This document shows, piece after piece, positions 31,635 to 41,237 of a stretch of DNA of 64,000 nucleotides. The notes under the pieces were generated by a model that saw only the letters and a list, made by a program, of their open reading frames with translations, had not been told where the DNA came from and made no database searches. Both the position numbers and the translations under genes were made by a program. The stretch covers positions 1,364,001 to 1,428,000 of the forward strand of contig CM066288.1 in assembly GCA_033816765.1 (NCBI GenBank). The letters are read 5' to 3'. Numbering within the stretch: the first letter of the stretch is position 1; each line of letters opens with the position of its first letter. The stretch is from Nothopassalora personata. Its lineage: Eukaryota; Ascomycota; Dothideomycetes; Mycosphaerellales; Mycosphaerellaceae.

Positions 31635-33707
31635 ATGGCAAGACCCACCGGCACCGGCGCGCCAGGCGCAGGCGCAGAGAACACTGACCGACGCGTCCAT
31701 CGCGCGTCCCTTAGTAGATCATCCTTCTTCACCCTCCCACCTGATCCGCCGGATCCCAACAGCGCGAACCCAGCCCAGGCGACTCAGACCCAAGGACGAG
31801 AAGAGGATATTGTGAACAAGCTCCTCGACGAGAACAACCAGTACCGCAAGCAGCATAAGAAAGTGTTCGACCAACTCCAAGAGATTGAAGAGGAGGAAGC
31901 CGAAACAGAACTGAACTTGGCTGATCTGTGCGGGCACGAGTTCATCGAGGATGAGACAGAAGACGAAGGAGCGGGCACGAGTGCAAGCGCACCTGAGAGG
32001 AGGGTTACTATCGACAACTTCCAGGAAGCTTTTGACTCACTGAATGGGCTGAACGCCGATAAGTTCAAGAAGACGGTCAACGACCACCCTCAAGCGATCC
32101 ACAAGATCCTGTGCGACATCGAGTCAGACCATCGCCGCACACACAAACTAAATGCGACACTCGAGATGGCCAACCGCATCAACCTCCGTAAGGCGCAAGA
32201 TGCAAAGGACCAGATGGACCGACTCGAGGATGCGATTGGTGAGGAACAAGCGGAGAACACCACTCTCAAGGAGGAAATCACCAAGTTGAAGGAGGAGATC
32301 GCAAAGCACGATAACACCATCAACGTCGACCCCGATGAACTTATCCAAGCCAAGGCTGATACGGCCAAGGCCACGGAAGCTAAGAAGCTGTACCGCACCC
32401 AGTGCAAGGCAGCTGAGGCCAAGCTTGTAGCTGCCGAGGAACGCATTGCTGAGCTCGAGAAGCAAAAGAAGGAACGAGGGCGGTCCAAGGAGAAACAGGA
32501 CCCACCTCCGCAGAGAACGGAGTCCGAAGAGTCGCTGGAGCGTCGCCAGAATGGCGGCAAGCCAAACAAGCCTCAGAAGTCCGGCAAGCCCACGAAGAAC
32601 AACGGAGATCCTGATTCGTCTAACTCTTCGGACGACGAGGATGGTGACAAGGACAAGAACCGCAAGAACAGTCGCAAGAGCGGTAGTCGCGAGAGGGCTA
32701 GTAAGAAGACGGACTCAGATGGCAACCCCATCTCGGCATACACCACATATGATGCCAACATGACTACCGGCATCAAGTCTTCTACCGAACCGAAGGCCCC
32801 TACCAAGTTCGACCCGAAGAGCGACGACATCAAGTTTCAAGAATGGCAGCGTGCTGCTGAAGCTAAGCTGCAAGCATCCAAGTACCGTACAGTAAAGGAC
32901 TCCCTTCAAAACGTCCAGAGCTGGCTGAAGAACGGCGCTTGGACATATGTCGACTCAAAGATTCCTAGTCTCACCAAGTCCACGGATGGCACAACTACCC
33001 AGTATGCCTCCGTTGATGAGATGATGGAGGATCTGGCTAAGCGCTACGGCACCCGCAACGCCCACGCCAACGCCATGACCAAGCTCAACACTCTTCAGCA
33101 AGGCGACAAGGAGAAGTTCAGCGACTTCTACCCATCCTTCCGCGAGAACGCCGACATCGTCAATCTGGACAACGGCGCCGAGGAGAAGAAGCTCGAGAAG
33201 GACTTCTTACTCCGCAAGCTGAATGCGCGCTACGACAACCGCATTATGAACGAGGATACGGCCAAGATGACTCTCGAACAAGTTGTCTCAGCACTGTACG
33301 ATTACGAGGACAAGTTTGAAGCCTACGACCTTAAGCACGGCAAGACCAGCAACAAGACCCAAGGTGACAAGAAGAACACCAAGGGTGGCGATGACAAGAA
33401 GGATAGCACTTCGAGCGGTGGAGGCAACACGAACACCACTACCAACCCGAATGCTAAGACCAAGTGGGCTGACCGTCCTCAGCAGTATCAGCACATCCAG
33501 CCTCTGGATGCGACTCGAGCCCAAGAATGCATCGACCAGAATCGGTGTCTGAAGTGCGAAGAAGAGGGACACCGCCGCGTTGACACAGACCAGTGTCCAC
33601 TGCGCGATGTTGCCCGCCGTCCTTTCGCACCAGGTTACAACCCAAGCAACAACCGTCGCAATGGTGGTGGCAATGCCAACAACAACGGCGGCGCGGGAAA
33701 CGCCTAG
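31635..33707 (+). CDS. gag: Gag polyprotein of element A
   Basis: A 690-residue structural protein of the virus-like particle. After a basic/disordered N-terminus, residues about 55-100 and 150-290 form long coiled coils (RLEDAIGEEQAENTTLKEEI). A charged linker rich in K, S and E follows, then a capsid-like helical domain (FDPKSDDIKFQEWQRAAEAK and LRKLNARYDNRIMNED). Near the C-terminus CLKCEEEGHRRVDTDQC is a zinc-knuckle variant with spacing C-x2-C-x4-H-x7-C; the last spacing is three residues longer than the standard C-x2-C-x4-H-x4-C. The gene ends GGAAACGCCTAG, where the slippery heptamer GGGAAAC directs a fraction of ribosomes into pol. Confidence 0.93.
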   Translation: MARPTGTGAPGAGAENTDRRVHRASLSRSSFFTLPPDPPDPNSANPAQATQTQGREEDIVNKLLDENNQYRKQHKKVFDQLQEIEEEEAETELNLADLCGHEFIEDETEDEGAGTSASAPERRVTIDNFQEAFDSLNGLNADKFKKTVNDHPQAIHKILCDIESDHRRTHKLNATLEMANRINLRKAQDAKDQMDRLEDAIGEEQAENTTLKEEITKLKEEIAKHDNTINVDPDELIQAKADTAKATEAKKLYRTQCKAAEAKLVAAEERIAELEKQKKERGRSKEKQDPPPQRTESEESLERRQNGGKPNKPQKSGKPTKNNGDPDSSNSSDDEDGDKDKNRKNSRKSGSRERASKKTDSDGNPISAYTTYDANMTTGIKSSTEPKAPTKFDPKSDDIKFQEWQRAAEAKLQASKYRTVKDSLQNVQSWLKNGAWTYVDSKIPSLTKSTDGTTTQYASVDEMMEDLAKRYGTRNAHANAMTKLNTLQQGDKEKFSDFYPSFRENADIVNLDNGAEEKKLEKDFLLRKLNARYDNRIMNEDTAKMTLEQVVSALYDYEDKFEAYDLKHGKTSNKTQGDKKNTKGGDDKKDSTSSGGGNTNTTTNPNAKTKWADRPQQYQHIQPLDATRAQECIDQNRCLKCEEEGHRRVDTDQCPLRDVARRPFAPGYNPSNNRRNGGGNANNNGGAGNA

Positions 33708-36700
33708 TCCACTCTGTGAGCGCAACACACAGTGGACCGCACGAGTCACGAGTACAAGAGCATGAACATGAGCAAGGACCTCCTGAGAGAGGCAAGGTTT
33801 TGAGCATATCGGCACACTCCCTGCTGGCTGCAAACCACTCTGTAGATGAACACAATCCAGTGATAGCTTCTCATTTGGTTATGCCATGCACAGTGAATGG
33901 AAAGATCCCTGCTCAAACCTTTCATGATGATGGTGCTAACTCTACGTACTTCGACATCGACTTTGCGCGCAGAAATAACCTTGATATGATACAACTGCCC
34001 AACCCCATGGGGCTGATGTTAGCAGACGGCCAACCTGCTAGTGACCTAATCACTCACAGAACAACGGCACAGATCCAGATCGGCGACCACGTGGAGACAA
34101 GGTCTGGTTACTGCGCATCACTGGAATATGATGTAGTCCTCGGCCGACCCTGGCACGACGAGCATCAGCCTGTGTTCCACTATGCGTCAGGAACCATGAC
34201 TCTGTTCTCAGCCTATTGCCGCGCCAACTGCTTGAGGAGCACTGAACCCGTATGCGTGCAGTCTATCAACGACAAAGGAACCACGCCGGTGTGCATCCTG
34301 CAGACCGAAATGCCAGTGCTCGAACCCTCCAGATCCAACTTCGCTAACTACGTACGACCTTACGTAGAGGATGAAGATGAACCCGTCCCAGCTGTGGTTC
34401 AGGAGACACACAACACGAAGGCAGCCATGCGGCATGCAGTAGACCTTGAAGAAGAACTGGAAGCATCACACCACGCCCGTAAGCCATTACCTGCTGATGG
34501 TCCTGACACTCTGAAGCGTCCGGCTCGACACACCAAGAAGGCGCCGAAGCCTATGCCAGAAGAACCCGAGATCGATATCAAACCCATCACGGCAGAGGCG
34601 CTTAGGCGAATGAGTCGCAGGCAAGGCTGTGAAATTCATATGATGTGGATGTTTGATCCGAAAGAAGACCTTGACAAACAAGTCGCTCGCGATCCCCTCT
34701 CAGCTTGTGCGCTGAAGGCATTCGGCATGCGAGCTAAGCCCGTAAGAGGAGGCACGGCTGCGATGTTGGTGGACTCCAACACTCAGGAGAACATGGACAG
34801 ATTGGAGAAGTCCCCGGGTGATTACACCCAGCGACAACTCAATGCATCTGCCGTGTCAGCCGACGACTATCAGCGATTCATGAACGGCAAAGACAAAGAC
34901 CAAGATCCTACCCCTTTGCTGCCGGTTGAATTCCGAGAAATGGCCAGACTGTTCAGCCGCAAGGAGGCAGACAAGGTGCCACCAAGGAGACCAGGTGTGG
35001 ACCACGAGATCAAACTGAAGAACGGTCAAACCCCTCCGTTTCGAAGACCATACTCCTTCTCCGCTCGGGAAAACGAGGTCATTAAAAAATGGGTCGATGA
35101 CCAGCTCGAAAAAGGCTTCATCCAGCGCAGTGTGTCACCAGCAGCAGCACCTGTTCTGATAGTAAAGAAACCAGGCGGAGGACTCCGCGTTTGTGTCGAC
35201 TATCGTGCACTGAACGCGCTGACCACAAAGAGCAGGTACCCAATCCCTCTCTTTCAGGAAACGCTAGACCGCATTGCAGGCGCGCAATGGTTCACTAAGC
35301 TAGATGTCATTGCAGCATTCAACCGTATCCGCATTGCAGCAGGGGATGAATGGAAAACGGCATTCACTACTAGGTATGGGCAGTTCGAATGCGTGGTTAT
35401 GCCCTTTGGATTATGCAATGCGCCAGGAACATTCCAATCCTTCATTAACGACACTCTGAGGGAGTTCTTGGATGACTTCGTATCATGCTACCTGGATGAT
35501 GCACTTGTATTCAGCAAAACCAGGGAAGAGCACGTCCAACATGTGCTAAAGGTTCTGAGAAAGCTCGACGCTGCTGGACTGCAGCTCGACATCGACAAGT
35601 GCGAGTTCTTCAGACATGAGACCACATATCTTGGCGTGATTATTACGAACGAAGGCATCAAAATGGATCCAGCCAAGATCGAATGCGTGAAGAACTGGCC
35701 TACTCCCGCCAACGTTACCGATATTTTGTCGTTCACGGGGTTTGCCAACTTCTATCGGCGGTTCATCAAAGACTTTAGCAAGATCTGTTTGCCCATGACC
35801 AAACTCACGCGCAAGAACGTACCATGGGAATGGTCAGAGTCGTGCCAACGAGCATTCGACGCGCTGAAACAGGCATTCATCGACGCCCCTACACTGAAGC
35901 ACTTCTATCCAGGAAGAGAAACGATTCTCGAAACAGATGCCTCGGATTACGTGACCGCAGCAGTCCTTTCTCAACGAGATGAGAATGGCGTACTTCATCC
36001 GATCGCATACATGTCCAAGAAGATGGATCCGCAACAGTGCAATTACGACATCTATGACAAGGAGCTTTTGGCGATCGTACAAGCTTTCGAAGAATGGCGC
36101 CCGGAGCTAACCGTCAACGAGTACGGCACTGACGACTACGAGAATCTGCCAGACCCCGACTCTGCAGAGGACAAGCCTACTCTCGTGTATTCTGATCACA
36201 AGAACCTTGAATGGTTCATGAGTACGAAACAGCTTAACCGAAGGCAAGCTAGGTGGGCCGAGTTCCTGTCCCAATTCTTCTTCAAGATAGTGTACCGACC
36301 AGGCGTACAAGGCACGAAGCCGGACAGTCTCACACGGCGCTCACAGGACCTTCCTGTGCCTGGCGATCTTACTGATCCGCGCAATCAGCAACAACATCAG
36401 ATATTGCTTGGGCCAGACCGGGTTCTGAATCTGTCCTCCACGAGAGTCCTTAGCGCCTCCGCCAACGACGTCGTGACTCCGCTCACCACCGCCATCCGAG
36501 AATTGTATGCGCAGCCAGAAGCAGAGGAGGCCGTCCAACAACTGGAACGCGATGAGCCATGCACGCTGCTACGAAAACATCGTATCGACGACCGTCATGC
36601 AGTGCCAGTTGGGGGAATGATATACATCAAGAACATCTATGGCGGATACAGCCTGTTCGTTCCACCAGAGTCAGAAGATGCCCTTGATGAAGGAGAAGTG

Positions 36701-38707
36701 CCGGTGCGCACTCGCATCGTGCAAGCTTTCCATGACCATGCCGCAGCGGGCCACATGGGAGATGAAAAGACTTACGAACTCGTTGCTCGCAATTATACTT
36801 GGCCAGGCATGGCTCGTTTTGTCAAGAAATACGTCCGAGCTTGTCGCACTTGCCACACGAACAAGAGCACCAACATCCAGTACCCTGGACTGTTGAAGCC
36901 GTTGCCTGTACCATTCGGCGCATGGGAAGACATTGCTGTCGACTTCGTCGTCAAACTGCCGGAGGGGAAGAGTGCGGTGGATGGACGAACATACGAGAAC
37001 ATCATGACGGTCACATGCCGCCTTACCAAGGAAAGACACATCATTCCTGTCCTCTCGATGACCGCCGAACATTGTGCCTTGGTGTTCTTGAAGTACGTGT
37101 TCAGCAGACATGGGCTTCCCAAGTCCATCGTCTCAGATCGCGGCACGCAATGGGTATCGGCCTTTTGGCGAAGGATCTGTGCCCTCCTAGGCATCAACCA
37201 GAAGCTCTCATCTTCATATCACCCGGAGACGGACGGCCAGTCGGAGAACACGAACAAGGTGATGGAACAGTACCTCCGCATGTTCGTCAATTACGCTCAG
37301 GATGACTGGCCGGATTGGGCCCCGTTGGCCGAGTTTACTGCTAACAACGCCGTATCAGCTACAACAGGGGTATCACCGTTCTACGCCAACACAGGACGTA
37401 ACCCACGCTTTTCCGAGCTCCACCTCGAGCTCCCAATGCCACTTATGCCACACAGGCAACGACTCGACGCGGAGTCAGCAGACAGGTTCGCAAGAAAGAT
37501 GCATGACATGCAGGAGTTCCTACGACAGCAAATGGCCCTCGCCCAAGCCGTCCAAGCCGAATACGCAAACCAAAACCGTACACCAGCACCACGATACGTC
37601 GAAGGTAACGAGGTATGGGTGAGCACCGAGAACTGGGAGATGGAGAGACCGTCTAGGAAGTTGGACGTGAAGTGGTCAGGTCCGCACGTGATCACGGAGG
37701 TGCTGCCGGGGAACACCTATAAAGTGGAGCTGCCGCCCACTATGAATATTGACAACCGCTTCCACTCACACCTTCTAGCACCGGTTCATCCTCCAGTCGA
37801 AGGGCAAGTACAACCTGCGCCTCCACCGATACGAATCGTGGACGACGAACAACACGAAACCAACCCAGCCGAGCCCGACTTTTGGGAAGTGGAGGAGGTG
37901 TTGGATTGCAAGAAGAGATGGCCGAGAGGAAGAACACCTAGAGGTGGTGTGAAAGAGCCATATTATGAGTACTTGGTGAAGTACGTTGGATACCTAGAAC
38001 CATCCTATGAAGCTGCGGGCCAGGTCATTGAGACAGCCGCCGCCTCTGTCGCCGACTTTCACCATAACCATCCTCGAGCAACCAGACCACCTGGTTTTCA
38101 ACCTCCTGCAGACTGGGTTGCCAATGAGGATGCCACGGGCATGCGACTGGCGCGTGACTCAGCACTCAATGCAGCAGCGATGGCTCTGATGCCGGTGGGA
38201 CCTGGACTCAGGACTTGTGAGAAAGAGAGCGATACGCGTCGCGATGACGATCTTTCTCGACAAACAGACCAAGTAACAGGAGTGGATCTGCTGATTGGCG
38301 CGAGTCATGACGACAGTGAAGCTGATGCGCATCAGATCGCAGTGTGTAGCCGCCTAGATGGCGCGAGTCACTACGGCACAGGGTACCTGTGTGAAGAGCT
38401 GGGTACACACACCGAGAAAGACACCGTCCGGACAGTAGCTGAGGCTGCTGCGCCGTGTCGCCGCGAAAGTCTGCCTGCGTTACGTAGCGTCATAGATGGT
38501 TACGCGGAGGACGAGGAAGTCGACACTGTGACGGATGATGAGTTGATAGACGACGAGAAGTTCGCGAAGGCAATGATGGATACGATGGATAGGAGAGGAC
38601 AGAGTGCTCCGGAGCGCACTCTCAGAGGGGGGGGTAGTGTCACCGTACCGGCGCCCATTCACCTCGATCCGCGCGCACGTGCGTGGGCACCACAAGCGCG
38701 CCGCTGA
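33593..38707 (+). CDS. pol: Pol polyprotein of element A (expressed by -1 frameshift)
   Basis: The -1 frame is open from 33593 but is likely entered at 33701 by frameshifting. Domains by position: retropepsin-like protease around 33900-34190 (active site HDDGANS rather than the usual DSGA, and VVLGRPW); reverse transcriptase about 34980-35700 (catalytic YLDD at about 35490); RNase H from about 35930 (ETDASDY, YDKELLAIVQAFEEW); integrase from about 36730 with an H-H-C-C zinc finger (H...H, CRTCH) and the DDE residues in DIAVDF, VSDRGTQW and ENTNKVMEQ. A chromodomain-like module starts near 37880 (FWEVEEVLDC, YLVKYVGY) followed by a tail of about 200 residues. The stop lies 70 bp inside the 3' LTR. 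Confidence 0.95.
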   Translation: MSTARCCPPSFRTRLQPKQQPSQWWWQCQQQRRRGKRLVHSVSATHSGPHESRVQEHEHEQGPPERGKVLSISAHSLLAANHSVDEHNPVIASHLVMPCTVNGKIPAQTFHDDGANSTYFDIDFARRNNLDMIQLPNPMGLMLADGQPASDLITHRTTAQIQIGDHVETRSGYCASLEYDVVLGRPWHDEHQPVFHYASGTMTLFSAYCRANCLRSTEPVCVQSINDKGTTPVCILQTEMPVLEPSRSNFANYVRPYVEDEDEPVPAVVQETHNTKAAMRHAVDLEEELEASHHARKPLPADGPDTLKRPARHTKKAPKPMPEEPEIDIKPITAEALRRMSRRQGCEIHMMWMFDPKEDLDKQVARDPLSACALKAFGMRAKPVRGGTAAMLVDSNTQENMDRLEKSPGDYTQRQLNASAVSADDYQRFMNGKDKDQDPTPLLPVEFREMARLFSRKEADKVPPRRPGVDHEIKLKNGQTPPFRRPYSFSARENEVIKKWVDDQLEKGFIQRSVSPAAAPVLIVKKPGGGLRVCVDYRALNALTTKSRYPIPLFQETLDRIAGAQWFTKLDVIAAFNRIRIAAGDEWKTAFTTRYGQFECVVMPFGLCNAPGTFQSFINDTLREFLDDFVSCYLDDALVFSKTREEHVQHVLKVLRKLDAAGLQLDIDKCEFFRHETTYLGVIITNEGIKMDPAKIECVKNWPTPANVTDILSFTGFANFYRRFIKDFSKICLPMTKLTRKNVPWEWSESCQRAFDALKQAFIDAPTLKHFYPGRETILETDASDYVTAAVLSQRDENGVLHPIAYMSKKMDPQQCNYDIYDKELLAIVQAFEEWRPELTVNEYGTDDYENLPDPDSAEDKPTLVYSDHKNLEWFMSTKQLNRRQARWAEFLSQFFFKIVYRPGVQGTKPDSLTRRSQDLPVPGDLTDPRNQQQHQILLGPDRVLNLSSTRVLSASANDVVTPLTTAIRELYAQPEAEEAVQQLERDEPCTLLRKHRIDDRHAVPVGGMIYIKNIYGGYSLFVPPESEDALDEGEVPVRTRIVQAFHDHAAAGHMGDEKTYELVARNYTWPGMARFVKKYVRACRTCHTNKSTNIQYPGLLKPLPVPFGAWEDIAVDFVVKLPEGKSAVDGRTYENIMTVTCRLTKERHIIPVLSMTAEHCALVFLKYVFSRHGLPKSIVSDRGTQWVSAFWRRICALLGINQKLSSSYHPETDGQSENTNKVMEQYLRMFVNYAQDDWPDWAPLAEFTANNAVSATTGVSPFYANTGRNPRFSELHLELPMPLMPHRQRLDAESADRFARKMHDMQEFLRQQMALAQAVQAEYANQNRTPAPRYVEGNEVWVSTENWEMERPSRKLDVKWSGPHVITEVLPGNTYKVELPPTMNIDNRFHSHLLAPVHPPVEGQVQPAPPPIRIVDDEQHETNPAEPDFWEVEEVLDCKKRWPRGRTPRGGVKEPYYEYLVKYVGYLEPSYEAAGQVIETAAASVADFHHNHPRATRPPGFQPPADWVANEDATGMRLARDSALNAAAMALMPVGPGLRTCEKESDTRRDDDLSRQTDQVTGVDLLIGASHDDSEADAHQIAVCSRLDGASHYGTGYLCEELGTHTEKDTVRTVAEAAAPCRRESLPALRSVIDGYAEDEEVDTVTDDELIDDEKFAKAMMDTMDRRGQSAPERTLRGGGSVTVPAPIHLDPRARAWAPQARR
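33695..33737 (+). promoter_or_regulatory. -1 ribosomal frameshift signal (GGGAAAC plus hairpin)
   Basis: G GGA AAC at 33695-33701 is in the gag frame and is a canonical X XXY YYZ heptamer. The spacer gccta (33702-33706) is 5 nt. Bases 33707-33718 pair with 33726-33737 as a 12-bp stem with one C-C mismatch and a 7-nt loop. After a -1 slip the next codon starts at 33701, exactly in the pol frame. The gag stop TAG (33705-33707) overlaps the stem base. Confidence 0.85.
38624..38634 (+). promoter_or_regulatory. Polypurine tract of element A
   Basis: AGAGGGGGGGG followed by TAG lies directly before the 3' LTR (38638). This is the expected position and composition for the plus-strand DNA primer. 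It is also inside the pol reading frame. Confidence 0.9.
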
Positions 38708-38830
38708 CTAAGCCGCTGACTAATTGGCTTGGCGCTCCCTTAAGTATCTCGCGCTCTCCGCGCCTCTCTTAGATAGCTATCTATTCGACTTGTACCTTAT
38801 CCGACCACGTGCTTGCACCTGCTTGTGACA
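38638..38830 (+). repeat. 3' LTR of element A
   Basis: 193 bp, apparently identical to 31292-31484 by eye. It is followed by the target duplication GTCCC (38831-38835). Confidence 0.97.
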
Positions 38831-38835
38831 GTCCC

Positions 38836-39610
38836 TTTTATCTCTCGTAATCCTATAATGCGAGACCCTATAACACCGCGGCATACGAGGCTAAAAGTAG
38901 AAGGTCCTAACGACGTCTAGTTAATCGATGCCTTTCTAAAATACGAGCGCTTTAAGATATAGATCTACGCTTATATTAACGTCTACTCTCGGCGGGTTAT
39001 CTAGTACTACATAGGGCCTATAGCGAAGACGAAGTTCTCTATATTTGCTTAATACGTTAGAGTAATACATTACGGTAGTAGGGTGCTAAATTGCGTACGA
39101 TCTAATTAGGGCGTTAAGACGCCTATACTAGCCGATACCTATCTACGAGTCCGAGAGCGACTCGCTAGTAATCTACTTACGTTTGATAAGGCCTTCTAGT
39201 ATACCTTAAGCAAGGGCAATTAAACTATCGAACACTAGTAGGGCGAGGGTACTAAGGCTACATTTAATCGCTAGAGAGACCTCTTTAATTAGTATATTAC
39301 AATAGGACTCTTTAAGGAAGCATTAGCCGTAGATAGGATAGCATTCGCTACTATCTATATTCTAATCCTTCGAAGTGTTATATTATCGTTCGTTAACGAG
39401 TAGAACCGCTATCGTATCCGTCGTTATAACCTAGAATCGTATATAAACGGTATACCGGATATCCTATATAACTACCTAGAGTTAAAAGGAGCACGACTAT
39501 ATAGGCATCTACTTAACCCTAAGGACGAGGAGCTTCGCTAGTAGAAGGAGCGAGTCGATTAGTACGGTACGTTAATCCGGGGTGTCTATAGTAGCGAGTC
39601 TAGCGCTACT
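38836..39610 (+). pseudogene. RIP-broken integrase-like DDE transposase, C-terminal part
   Basis: This is the continuation of the frame cut by element A. Readable fragments such as DAFLKYERFKIQIYAYI and YSRR resemble the integrase-type catalytic core. Further fragments keep the order aspartate - second acidic position - glutamate (for example the segment around 39095-39120 and KGN...TIE around 39215), but with RIP-type changes: aspartate and glutamate codons changed to AAT and AAG, and CAG/TGG changed to TAG. The protein is clearly dead. The family resembles integrase-core transposases of fungi; I cannot place it in a named superfamily with confidence. Confidence 0.6.
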
Positions 39611-40836
39611 GTAGCTACGAGTCCTAGCTTAGCTAAGGGAGGACTCGCTATAGCTTAAGTACGGACTCGCTATAGCTTAAGTGCGGACTCGCTATAGCTT
39701 AAGTGCGGACTCGCTATAGCTTAAGTGCGGACTCGCTATAGCTTAAGTGCGGACTCGCTACTACTTCTACTTAACCGAGTCTATAAATCCTATAGCTAAT
39801 ACCTTATAGACCTTACTATATACTTACCGCCTCTAACGCTAGAGTAGGTTAATGAGAAGCTTACTGCTACTAGCTATCTATTAACACTAGACGGTAGCGA
39901 GGCCGGCCCTAGCCTAGGCCCTAAGAAATTGCATGTCTACGCCTATTAGTATCTACGAAACGAGACTACGCAATATCTCCGAGGTAGAGGGGGACTCGCT
40001 AAGTATATACCGCCTACTCGCCTTAACGGATTAGAGCTAACGGAACGAATAATAGACTTGTTCGCTTAAGCCGGTAAGCTATTATAGGTTATATAGTAAC
40101 GAGTCTACGTCCTACGTCCTTTTTCCTACGAGTCTTTTCCTACGAGTCTTTTCCTACTACTTCTAACATTATGTTAGCTCTAACTTAGGACGATCTTTAT
40201 ATACACAAGTTAGTAAAGACTTCTCTAGTTTATAGCGAGGTCTACGGCTATCTACTAAGGTGTAGTAAATGTAGTATACCTAACCTAGCCTTTATCGAGC
40301 CTAGCGAGTCCGTAACGAGTCCGCCTTTACCCTTATCGCCGATTCCTAGTACCGAGACCCCTTCGAAACCGAACGGCACTACTGGATACGGTCTTTATAC
40401 ATTACTCGTAGCGAGTAGCTATAGTTGGACTAATGAGGTACTCGCTCGTAATAAGTAGACTTATGTTCGCTAGCTTAGTAATGCTAGAATTGACCCGTTA
40501 TCGAGCGCTACTTAGGGCCTACGGACTAGTGTTATTAAGGCTCGTAGCATAAGTGTTCCTATCTCGTTAGTCTAGGGCAAAGCCGAAAAGCTATCTTAAC
40601 CGCCTAGGGGACCTAGCCTAATAATATCCGTTAAGCTATATAAGGTGCCGTTTACTATTAAACGTAAGGGGGACCTTAAGACATAGGAGTATTAGCCGCA
40701 TAAGCTCCTTACCGCGTAGTAAATTACCGGACGATAGACTTGCTACGAGTCGTCTTTAGCTAAAGTAGTAGATACGATAACCTAGCTTTATAACCTCGTC
40801 TTTTAAGAAGGCGCGGATAAGCTAGGCCTATAGCTT
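39611..40836. other. RIP-degraded remainder of the outer transposon
   Basis: TA-rich, stop-rich DNA with very few CpA/TpG steps and repeated words such as ACTCGCTA and GCGAGTC. It holds a 22-bp minisatellite (39641-39760). It may contain a second decayed ORF of the element, but I cannot support a product. Element B begins at 40837. Confidence 0.6.
39641..39760 (+). repeat. 22-bp minisatellite, five full copies plus 10 bp
   Basis: The unit begins GGACTCGCTATAGCTTAAGT and is 22 bp long. Copies start at 39641, 39663, 39685, 39707 and 39729, with a partial copy at 39751. The first copy differs by one base (AC instead of GC at its end). Because 22 is not a multiple of three, the expansion would shift any reading frame. 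Confidence 0.95.
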
Positions 40837-41237
40837 TGTTATTGTCTCGTTCCAGGGCTAGTCTCAAAAGAGAGATAAGTCAAGTCACGTGGCGGTATTA
40901 TTCTTTGGAGAGGCTGAAGCAAGCTGAGCGAAGATGAATGATAGGAATAAGAGTTGTATTCCAATCAGTGAGATAGTAACATGAGTTGAACGCATCAGAA
41001 CCATAAGGGTTTCTAGCGTTCCTAAATACAAAGGAGGTTCGTATGCCATCCGGTGTTAGATGTCCGTCTGTCCACTCGACCGGTCGTCTGGTCGTGTGGT
41101 CGTGTACGTCCATACGCTACTTCTGCGGTCGTGTTCGACCATGCACTAAGCGCGCGGTCGTGCACGTGACCCGGACGTGGGGTCCCTTTCTCTTCCTAGC
41201 GATTGGTTCGTGTCTTCTGATTCTTCCTCCCCATGCC
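40837..41237 (+). repeat. Left 401-bp terminal inverted repeat of element B
   Basis: Starts TGTTATTGTCTCGTTCC and ends CCTCCCCATGCC. It encodes the gag start region: the gag frame is open from an ATG at 41043, so up to about 65 residues would be encoded by the repeat. The inner end has no inverted CA terminus matching the outer TG, unlike a normal LTR. Confidence 0.92.

Larger units (their letters stand above)
31292..38830 (+). mobile_element. Element A: intact Ty3/chromovirus LTR retrotransposon
   Basis: A 7539-bp element with 193-bp LTRs that look identical (31292-31484, 38638-38830), each with ends TGTCAC...GTGACA, flanked by GTCCC. The order is LTR, primer site at 31487, gag 31635-33707, pol in the -1 frame to 38707, polypurine tract 38624-38634, LTR. 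Pol order is protease, reverse transcriptase, RNase H, integrase, chromodomain-like tail, which places it among Ty3-type chromoviruses. All frames are open and there is no RIP signature, unlike the surrounding DNA. It appears recent and potentially active. Confidence 0.97.

Noticed and set aside
39641..39760. CRISPR-like array
   Set aside because: The 22-bp units are directly adjacent without spacers and the organism is a fungus; it is a minisatellite.
40898..41113. 71-codon ORF present identically in both 401-bp repeats of element B
   Set aside because: Identity follows from the repeat itself; it points outward from the element and has no protein-like features.
40837..41237. Calling the 401-bp repeat a normal 5' LTR
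   Set aside because: The partner copy is inverted, no matching TG/CA ends occur within the repeat, and no primer site follows it.
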